From: JAPLMW01 sp964619675 | Lineage (GTDB): Bacteria; Planctomycetota; Phycisphaerae; Sedimentisphaerales; UBA12454 | DNA length: 12,881 bases | NCBI GenBank assembly: GCA_964619675.1 | Contig: CAZUEO010000043.1 | Span: 1 to 12,881 of the forward strand | Reading direction: 5' to 3' | In this document: in pieces, positions 5,972 to 11,815 of the stretch | Layout of the letters: every line of letters begins with the position of its first letter | How positions within the stretch are numbered: the first letter of the stretch is position 1 | Translations under genes and position numbers: made by a program | Notes under the pieces: generated by a model | Database searches by the model: none | Told to the model about the DNA's origin: nothing | The model's input: only the letters and a program-made list of their open reading frames with translations

Positions 5972-7438
5972 ATGAGGAATTACGCATTTCTGACGATTAT
6001 TCTGGTTCTTGTTATTTGCACTTATGTCTTCGGCGAGGCGCCGCCGGTGCAGCGATGGGTGGCGCGATACAACAACCCTTATGATTCTTACGATGCCGCC
6101 AAGGCACTGGCAGTAGATAGCTCCGGCAATGTTTATGTTACGGGCGAGAGTGACGGCGGCCCGGCAAGTAGTGACTATGTTACTATTAAATATGCCTCTG
6201 ATGGCAATCAGGTATGGGAGAGGCGGTATAACGGGCCGGGCAATGACAGCGACAATCCTTATGGCCTGGAGATAGACAATTGGGGTAATATCTATGTTGC
6301 AGGCTATAGCGAAGGCAACGGTACAGACACCGACTACGCCGTGGTTAAATACAGCCCTGACGGCAATCAGATATGGGTGGGGCGGTATAATGGCCCGGCG
6401 AACGATTTCGACAATGCCTTGGCTCTGGTGGTGGATGACGCAGGTAATGCCTATGTGACGGGCCAAAGCCAGGGTGGCGCCACAAGCTGCGACTACGCCA
6501 CGGTTAAATTCAGCCCTGACGGTAATCAGTTGTGGGCGGCACGTTATAATCATCCCCCAAGCAACTATGACAGTCCTCATGCACTGGCGGTGGATAAATG
6601 GGGTAATGTCTGTGTTACGGGCTTTAGCCGGGATCCCTATGGCAGAGACTATGCCACGGTTAAATATGACTCCAACGGCAATCAATTATGGGTGGCACGT
6701 CACGATGGCGGCGATGCTACTGCCGTGGTAATAGATGATGCGGGCCAGGTCTATGTTACGGGCTTTAGCGGCAGCGGCGGCAGCGGAAGTTATGATTTCG
6801 CCACGATTAAATACAGCCCTGACGGCAATGAGTTATGGGTGGCACATTACAACGGGCCGGGCAATGGCAGCGACTATGCTACAGCCCTGGCGGTGGACAG
6901 TTCGGGCAATGTCTATGTGACAGGCGAGAGTGCCGGTAGCGGTACGGGTTACGACTACGCCACGGTCAAATATGACTCCAATGGCAATCAGTTATGGCTG
7001 GCACGTTACAATGGGCCGGTTAATGGCACTGATGCTGCTCGTGACCTGGCAGTAGATGACCTGGGTAATGTCTATGTGTCAGGAGGGAGTTTTGGCAGCG
7101 GCACATCTGAATATCCCTATGACTACGCTACGGTCAAGTATGATCCTAACGGCAACCAGTTATGGGTGGTACGTTATGACGGGCCTGCTAACGATTCCGA
7201 TGAGGTTTATGACCTCGAAATGGATGATTCAGGCAACGTCTATGTGACGGGCCGTAGCAAAGGCATCGACACAGGTCATAATGACTACGCCACGATTAAA
7301 TACACGCAGCATGATTATTGTTTAGGCCCCGTTTTCGGCGACTTCAACGGTGACTGCAGGGTCGATTTTGAAGATTTTGCGGTATTCGCATTGCACTGGC
7401 TTGAATGCAATTATGCCCTCCAGGAAGACTGCTGGTAA
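5972..7438 (+). CDS. Secreted SBBP-type beta-propeller repeat protein with dockerin-like tail
   Basis: A predicted exported protein of 488 residues. Start ATG 5972 is chosen because AGGAGG at 5957-5962 lies 9 nt upstream; an ATG at 5948 would put charged residues ahead of the signal. The N-terminus (MRNYAFLTIILVLVICTYVFG) is a signal peptide. About eight repeats of roughly 48-55 residues follow, each with the pattern DYATVKYSPDGNQLW, RYNGPGND, ALAVDSSGNVYVTG; the fifth is shortened before its VYVTG strand. This is the SBBP/beta-propeller repeat seen in surface and extracellular proteins. The last 40 residues (CLGPVFGDFNGDCRVDFEDF...HWLEC) hold a Ca-binding-like D-x-N-x-D loop and resemble the short dockerin-like or sorting tail of planctomycete secreted proteins. 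The ligand is unknown. It has its own promoter and is flanked by the two 260-bp direct repeats. Confidence 0.85.
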   Translation: MRNYAFLTIILVLVICTYVFGEAPPVQRWVARYNNPYDSYDAAKALAVDSSGNVYVTGESDGGPASSDYVTIKYASDGNQVWERRYNGPGNDSDNPYGLEIDNWGNIYVAGYSEGNGTDTDYAVVKYSPDGNQIWVGRYNGPANDFDNALALVVDDAGNAYVTGQSQGGATSCDYATVKFSPDGNQLWAARYNHPPSNYDSPHALAVDKWGNVCVTGFSRDPYGRDYATVKYDSNGNQLWVARHDGGDATAVVIDDAGQVYVTGFSGSGGSGSYDFATIKYSPDGNELWVAHYNGPGNGSDYATALAVDSSGNVYVTGESAGSGTGYDYATVKYDSNGNQLWLARYNGPVNGTDAARDLAVDDLGNVYVSGGSFGSGTSEYPYDYATVKYDPNGNQLWVVRYDGPANDSDEVYDLEMDDSGNVYVTGRSKGIDTGHNDYATIKYTQHDYCLGPVFGDFNGDCRVDFEDFAVFALHWLECNYALQEDCW

Positions 7439-7480
7439 TTAAGTCAAAGACGGCGGGCTGAATATTTTTTATTCGTGCCG

Positions 7481-7740
7481 ATTCGTGTTCATCCCGTTAG
7501 AGACAGGCCGCCTTTAGCGGTCATCAGGCGTCTTTGATGACTTGTCGCTGACGGGGTTCATCGGCCTGTGCTTAACACTTCCGATTTTGCCGGAGCTGCG
7601 ACGGACGACAGGTTCGTGGCCGGGTTCTTTGTGTTTGCTGCCCCAATAATGCTTGAAATCCGCGTATGTCTTATAGTTCAGCCTCAGATTGTTCCTGTAT
7701 GAGAGATTGCCCACCAGGCTGATTAGCGGCTGGCGGCGAT
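7481..7740. repeat. 260-bp direct duplication, copy B
   Basis: Gapless partner of 5427-5686 in the same orientation, about 90% identical by hand count. This copy is the original context: it is continuous with the intact radical SAM coding sequence to its right. The offset between copies is 2054 bp, and the sequence between them contains the beta-propeller gene and the possible remnant gene. Confidence 0.9.
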
Positions 7741-9001
7741 GCCATAGGCTGTCCAATGCCCTGCGCAGAATTCGCGATATGGAATAAAAATGCCGGTCGC
7801 ACGAGAGCATTTCTTCGATTATACCGTCTATGGACAGGTGCTTATAATGAGCTACCGGGAAGGTCAGCGTGTAATATCTCCAGTCTTGCGGGAACGTGTC
7901 GAGGGCGATGCGGTTCTGAGATTTCATCTGGTCCCACAGCCGCGTGCCGGGCAGAGGAGTCAAAAACAGCACGTTGAGATTGTCCACGCCGTACTGACAG
8001 GCTGTCTCGGCGATATGTTTACCGATGCCCGGTTCGTCTATATCCAGACCGATGATAAACGAACCAACTACGAGAATTTTGTGCCGTTGTATTCGCCGAA
8101 CCGAATCGCGGAAATGCCGGCCTTTAAGAAGGTTGAATTTCTTGCCGACCTCATGAAGCCCTTCCGGCTTTGAGGATTCAAAGCCGATGAAGACGCCTCT
8201 GCAGCCTGCCTTAACGGCCAGCGATAGAAGTTCTTCGTCATCCGCGAAGTTAATGGTAGCCTGAGCTACCCATTTTTTTCGCAGATTTGCCTGTGCCATA
8301 GCGCGGAACATATCCTTGGCACGGGCAATGTGTTCAGGGCGCGTGCCGATAATATTGTCGTCCACCACCAGGACATCTTTCTCACGAATCAACCGGAATT
8401 CCCGCACGATATCCGCAATGGGTCGCTGCCGGTAGCGGGCCCCATTAAACGCCGTCACACTGCAAAAACTGCAGTTCAGGGGACAACCGCGTGTGGTCTG
8501 AATGGCTCCGAAGGCATATTCCTCAGCCAGCAAATCATGGCGGGCGAGCGGGACATCGTTCATCTCGGCAAACCCTCCGTCGTAACGGCGGTTCAGGCAG
8601 CCCTGCCGGGCATCGTCTAAGACCTGCGGCCAGATGCCCTCGGCTTCACCCGTGACGACTGAATCCACATGCTCCATAACCTCGCTGAGGCACATAGTTG
8701 CATGAATGCCGCCCATGACAACGGTTACGCCCAGGCGCCTAAAGTAAGCAGCTATTTCATAGGCACGGTTTGCCTGCGATGTAAAAGCGGTAATGCCGAC
8801 CAGATCCGGCAGGGGCATTGCCGAATAATCCGGCAAGCCGAGATTCTCATCCAGGATTGAAATTTCCCACTCCCGCGGAGTCAGGCCTGCCAGGACCATA
8901 AGACCCAGCGGCTTCCATACGCGGTAGCGGTTCCAGCGGCTATCCTTGACCCTGACGATGCTTACAAGCGGATTGGATGGATTGATGAGATATAATCGCA
9001 T
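7514..9001 (-). CDS. B12-binding-type radical SAM protein
   Basis: A 495-residue protein of the B12-binding domain plus radical SAM class. The N-terminal half has the Rossmann-like cobalamin-binding fold pattern (PLGLMVLAG near 31-39, VVMGGIHAT at 94-102, VVTGEAEGIWP at 115-125). The usual DxHxxG cobalamin-ligand motif is not visible; DENLG occurs at 51-55, so it may bind cobalamin base-off or not at all. The [4Fe-4S] motif CxxxCxxC is Cys173, Cys177 and Cys180 in TTRGCPLNCSFCSV. GFESSKPEGL and GSFIIGLD are typical later radical SAM strands. After about 420 comes a basic tail with NLSYRNN and ADFKHYWGS. The substrate cannot be named; relatives perform methylations, ring closures and other lipid or cofactor reactions. 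The start ATG lacks a clear Shine-Dalgarno. The gene stands alone on the - strand, and its 3' end is duplicated at 5427-5686. Confidence 0.85.
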   Translation of the reverse strand: MRLYLINPSNPLVSIVRVKDSRWNRYRVWKPLGLMVLAGLTPREWEISILDENLGLPDYSAMPLPDLVGITAFTSQANRAYEIAAYFRRLGVTVVMGGIHATMCLSEVMEHVDSVVTGEAEGIWPQVLDDARQGCLNRRYDGGFAEMNDVPLARHDLLAEEYAFGAIQTTRGCPLNCSFCSVTAFNGARYRQRPIADIVREFRLIREKDVLVVDDNIIGTRPEHIARAKDMFRAMAQANLRKKWVAQATINFADDEELLSLAVKAGCRGVFIGFESSKPEGLHEVGKKFNLLKGRHFRDSVRRIQRHKILVVGSFIIGLDIDEPGIGKHIAETACQYGVDNLNVLFLTPLPGTRLWDQMKSQNRIALDTFPQDWRYYTLTFPVAHYKHLSIDGIIEEMLSCDRHFYSISRILRRALDSLWHRRQPLISLVGNLSYRNNLRLNYKTYADFKHYWGSKHKEPGHEPVVRRSSGKIGSVKHRPMNPVSDKSSKTPDDR

Positions 9002-9267
9002 GACGCGTATTTGCCCGTGAATAAAAATCTGCTTTTGCTAATCATTTACAAAAAACCCATACGCCATTCTATTTCTTCCGTATTTTCCGCAGTTAATTTG
9101 ATTGCCTAATTTTACGGATTTTGGAAAAGCCTGGCAAGGAAATTTTTTAACAGGAAATGCCTTCGCCAAAGAGTCTTTTGGCGGCCCTGTCGTAGACCAT
9201 AGAAGTAGAGAAATTTTGAGTAGTAGAACAGGTGAACAGTAGAGCGGGAAAAACGAGTAGTTTTGAT
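9002..9267. other. Intergenic region with one hairpin and AGTAG motifs
   Basis: No gene seen in these 266 bases. CGCCAAA at 9164-9170 pairs with TTTGGCG at 9177-9183 across a 6-nt loop. It is not followed by a T-run on either strand but may still end the exchanger transcript coming from the right. Four AGTAG words occur at 9204, 9219, 9238 and 9256 just past the exchanger stop. The left end should hold the promoter of the radical SAM gene; TTGTAA-like and T-rich boxes exist there on the - strand but are not convincing. Confidence 0.4.
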
Positions 9268-10287
9268 TTAATTCAATCCGTATAGGTATTGAATTGCTAC
9301 ATAAGCGGCGTAAATTGTCAGAAGAACCGGGCCAAAGAGACGGCTGTAGTGATTTTTGCTGACTGCTGAAAAAATGGTAAACAGGCCGACAACCAGTATC
9401 AAAAAGGGCAAGTGCAGATAATAAAAAGCCGGTGAGATTTTAAGGCCTGCAACGCTTGTCGCTCCGCCTATAACAACAAAAATATTCAATATATTCGCAC
9501 CGATTATATTGCCTAAAAGTATTCCCTTATGGCCTTTAATCAGACTTGCCATACCTGTCGCAAGCTCGGGGACCGATGTGCCGAATGCGACGACCGTTGC
9601 CGCGATGACATCTTCAGGTATTCCGAATCGCAGGCAGATTTGCGTTGCTGAAGCGATAAGGACCCGGCTGGCGATAATCACAATAATCAGGCCCGCGAGA
9701 AAAATTAACGCAAGAATCACGAGCGGTCTTTTTGCGTTTATGTCCTTTTCGTCAATTATGCCTGCCTCGTGACGCTCGTTTACCCATTTGATTGAAATAA
9801 ATATGTACCAAACGAGAACGGCGAGCAGAATAAAGCCGAAAGGTCTTGCCAGGTATCGGCAGTTAAAAATCAAAAGAACATAACACAAGGCGGCAAAACT
9901 CATACACGAGATTAGTTTGACCATACCCTGTCTTTTGAATACGAACCTGTCGGTGGGGATTTTGGCCAGCGCGCAGCCTAATCCGAAGATGAGAGCGGTA
10001 TTGCAGATTATTGAGCCGATAGCGTTGCCGAGGGCGATGTCTGATTTGCCGGCGTAAGCTGCCATTATCGATACTGTCGCCTCGGGGCTGGTTGTGCCGA
10101 GACTTACGATGGTAACTCCTATGATGACGGCGGGGATGCCGAGCTTTTTTGCGATTCCGGCAGCGCCTTGCACAAACCAGTCTGAGCCTTTGCACAGCGC
10201 AAAAAAACCCGCTGCAAGGGTGCAGAAAATCCAGAAAATGCCCTTTGCCGCAATAAACTCAAACCATTGGTCAGGCAGAAAATGCAT
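9268..10287 (-). CDS. yrbG: Calcium/cation antiporter, YrbG-like (CaCA family)
   Basis: An inner-membrane exchanger that probably moves Ca2+ (or Na+) against another cation gradient. It has 339 residues and about ten hydrophobic segments in two inverted halves. The two alpha-repeats of the CaCA superfamily are visible: VSLGTTSPEA at 61-70 with GNAIGSIICN at 87-96, and VVAFGTSVPELA at 232-243 with GNIIGANILN at 259-268. The acidic residues Glu69 and Glu241 occupy the ion-binding positions. A charged loop at about 167-188 separates the halves. The annotated ATG 10287 is 16 nt from a strong AGGAGG (10309-10304), too far for normal use; in-frame CTG 10296 or ATT 10293 would have better spacing, so the true N-terminus may be a few residues longer. 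It follows a 26-codon peptide gene on the same strand. Confidence 0.88.
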   Translation of the reverse strand: MHFLPDQWFEFIAAKGIFWIFCTLAAGFFALCKGSDWFVQGAAGIAKKLGIPAVIIGVTIVSLGTTSPEATVSIMAAYAGKSDIALGNAIGSIICNTALIFGLGCALAKIPTDRFVFKRQGMVKLISCMSFAALCYVLLIFNCRYLARPFGFILLAVLVWYIFISIKWVNERHEAGIIDEKDINAKRPLVILALIFLAGLIIVIIASRVLIASATQICLRFGIPEDVIAATVVAFGTSVPELATGMASLIKGHKGILLGNIIGANILNIFVVIGGATSVAGLKISPAFYYLHLPFLILVVGLFTIFSAVSKNHYSRLFGPVLLTIYAAYVAIQYLYGLN

Positions 10288-10307
10288 CAGAATCAGAAAT
10301 CTGCCTC

Positions 10308-10388
10308 CTATTGCTTATGATGCCTGATTTTCCACCGCTGATGTCTTTTCTTGCTGCCCCTTTTACGCCGCCGCCTCGGTTTAGCCAT
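10308..10388 (-). CDS. 26-residue Arg/Lys-rich peptide
   Basis: A short gene: ATG 10388 to TAG 10310-10308, encoding 26 residues beginning MAKPRRRRKRGSKKRHQR and ending KIRHHKQ. About 60% of residues are Arg, Lys or His. A perfect GGAGG (plus-strand CCTCC at 10395-10399) lies 6 nt before the ATG. The stop overlaps the AGGAGG upstream of the exchanger gene, so the two are likely translated together. The composition resembles very small ribosome-associated proteins (bTHX or the COX24/AURKAIP1-type basic peptides), but I do not recognise a definite family. An RNA-binding role is an inference from charge only. Confidence 0.65.
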   Translation of the reverse strand: MAKPRRRRKRGSKKRHQRWKIRHHKQ

Positions 10389-10440
10389 AAAAAGCCTCCA
10401 AACCAAATTTTTTAACTATTTTAAAAACTACTAAACGGAT

Positions 10441-10469
10441 AAAATATATGGTATCATTCGTTTTTGCAA
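10441..10469 (-). promoter_or_regulatory. Candidate promoter for the peptide-exchanger operon
   Basis: On the - strand TTGCAA (10469-10464) and TATTTT (10446-10441) are 17 nt apart, each matching four of six consensus positions. A start near 10434 would give a leader of about 46 nt. The region is shared with the divergent gene at 10509, for which no clear promoter is visible. Confidence 0.3.
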
Positions 10470-10508
10470 GAGTTTGTTTATTGTAAATGTTTTTTTCCTG
10501 GTGCGGTA

Positions 10509-10805
10509 ATGATTCAATGCAAAGATTGTGAATTTTGCGAAATGGCCCCTGACGGCCGCAGAACCTTCAAATGCGACCCGTTCGTGAACGTCAAAGAACC
10601 TGAGTGCATCGCCAAATGGCAGCTTATCCGGCTCGATATGCTGCTTGTAAGTTACAGAGGGATGCAGCAGTGGCAGGAAAAGCTCGCCCCGCTGCAGGAC
10701 AAAATCCTCAAGTATATGCAGCGTGAAATCGGCGATATTGACGAAAGCGATAAATGGAAGGTCGACGATGATGAACAGCAGGATAAGGATAATAACTTGC
10801 TTTGA
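10509..10805 (+). CDS. Small Cys-rich (probably zinc-binding) conserved protein
   Basis: A 98-residue protein of unknown function. Cys4, Cys7, Cys10, Cys22 and Cys33 lie in MIQCKDCEFCE ... FKCDPF ... EPECIAKWQ, a likely metal-binding head. It is followed by a helical middle part (residues 34-72) and an acidic Asp/Glu-rich tail. The first Met of this frame is ATG 10509; an in-frame TTG at 10464 exists but would add unlike sequence. No strong ribosome binding site is present. From memory, similar proteins with the IKEPEC.AKWQ core recur in planctomycete genomes as conserved hypotheticals, which I cannot check here. It lies 27 nt before the aminotransferase gene and is probably cotranscribed with it. 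A regulatory or RNA-related role is possible but not shown. Confidence 0.7.
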   Translation: MIQCKDCEFCEMAPDGRRTFKCDPFVNVKEPECIAKWQLIRLDMLLVSYRGMQQWQEKLAPLQDKILKYMQREIGDIDESDKWKVDDDEQQDKDNNLL

Positions 10806-10832
10806 TAATTGAGCTTGAGAAGGATTGTTCAA

Positions 10833-11663
10833 ATGCAGCTTGCAATGGTTGGCGACAAATTCGTCGAGCTGGAAAAGCTCGATTTGGCGTATCTTGACTA
10901 CGGCACATTTTTCGGCGACGGGGTTTATGAAGTTCTGCGAAGCTACGACGGCAAAATCTTTGCGCTTGAAGAGCATCTGGCCAGGTTCAAAAGAAGCCTG
11001 GCAGAAATTGAAATAGAAGGCGTCGATATTGACGCTGTCCGCGATAGGGTTATAAAAGCACATCAGAAGAGCCAAATAGCAAATGCGAAGATTTATTTTC
11101 ATATTACAAGGGGAGCAGGTCCCAGAGACCACGCAAAAGAAGGCCTGCGCCCGAGATTCTTTTTAACGGTTACAAAGGTTGAAGATTACAGCGAGCAAAA
11201 AAACGGAGGTATCTCGGTAATGACCGTACCCGATACGAGATGGAAAAGATGCGATATCAAATCACTGAACCTGCTGGCGAATGTGATTGCCAGTCGCAGG
11301 GCACAAAAAAGAGGCTGTCAGGAAGCGATATTTGTTGATGAAAAAGGTGGAATAACCGAAGGGGCGTCGAGCGCGTTTTTTGCGATTTTCGCAGGTAAAC
11401 TTCAGACGGCGCCGCTTGCCATAAATATTCTGCCGTCAATAACACGACATTTTGTCATTCAAATTGCAGCGAATGCCGGGCTTTCTGTTGAAGAGAAACA
11501 AATAAAGGCCCAGGATGCGGCAAAAGCAGATGAACTTTTTATCGCGGTATCGAGCAGGGATATTGTGCCGGTGATAAAATTTAATGAAATTGCCGTTTCA
11601 GACGGCAAAGTCGGCAAATATACGAAATCGCTGATTAAAGAGTTCGAAAAACTCGTCAAGTAA
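10833..11663 (+). CDS. dat: D-amino-acid transaminase-like class-IV aminotransferase
   Basis: A PLP enzyme of fold type IV, 276 residues, most similar in its motifs to D-alanine transaminase, which interconverts D-alanine/2-oxoglutarate and pyruvate/D-glutamate for peptidoglycan precursors. Start ATG 10833 has AGGA at 10821-10824, 8 nt upstream. The PLP lysine is Lys143 in CDIKSLNLL (Lys145 in the Bacillus enzyme). Glu176 in TEGASS is the ring-nitrogen partner, and Tyr32 in FGDGVYEV matches the substrate-pocket Tyr31. Arg98-x-His100 in GPRDH is the carboxylate trap that separates D-amino-acid transaminases from IlvE and PabC. The branched-chain enzyme's KxGGNY motif is absent. The name therefore rests on active-site residues and is good, though the substrate range could be broader. 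Confidence 0.82.
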   Translation: MQLAMVGDKFVELEKLDLAYLDYGTFFGDGVYEVLRSYDGKIFALEEHLARFKRSLAEIEIEGVDIDAVRDRVIKAHQKSQIANAKIYFHITRGAGPRDHAKEGLRPRFFLTVTKVEDYSEQKNGGISVMTVPDTRWKRCDIKSLNLLANVIASRRAQKRGCQEAIFVDEKGGITEGASSAFFAIFAGKLQTAPLAINILPSITRHFVIQIAANAGLSVEEKQIKAQDAAKADELFIAVSSRDIVPVIKFNEIAVSDGKVGKYTKSLIKEFEKLVK

Positions 11664-11815
11664 AAACGGCATAAAAGCATTTCTTCGATTCACCAAACTG
11701 TTACCTTTTACGAAAATGAACCACTATTATTACAGACAGCGATAAAAGGCTTTTTATTCGTGTCATAAAGTTATGCAAAGTTGGCAAAGGAATATTGGAG
11801 TGAAAGGAGTATACA
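11664..11815. other. Spacer between the transaminase and the repeat protein
   Basis: These 152 bases hold no gene. A near-palindrome ATAAAAG-GC...TTTTTAT at about 11742-11757 is a weak terminator candidate for the transaminase. It runs into ATTCGTG at 11756-11762, a word also present in other intergenic spaces of the window. TATTAT at 11725-11730 could be a -10 box for the next gene but has no good -35. Confidence 0.3.

Noticed and set aside
5942..6685. Long - strand open frame of 247 codons opposite the beta-propeller gene
   Set aside because: Its repeat pattern is the mirror of the repeats on the + strand, and the + strand product has a signal peptide, Shine-Dalgarno and a known repeat family.
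6000..7300. Regular DNA repeats that could suggest a CRISPR array
   Set aside because: The period is about 145-165 nt, the repeats are imperfect and encode the propeller repeats in frame.
7806..7820. A 15-base word (AGCATTTCTTCGATT) shared with 11676-11690
   Set aside because: One copy is ordinary coding sequence in the radical SAM gene, flanks do not match, and a single match of this length in a window this size can arise by chance.
10431..11132. - strand open frame of 233 codons across the Cys-rich and transaminase genes
   Set aside because: It lies opposite two recognisable proteins with sensible starts and stops; its own sequence shows no family features.
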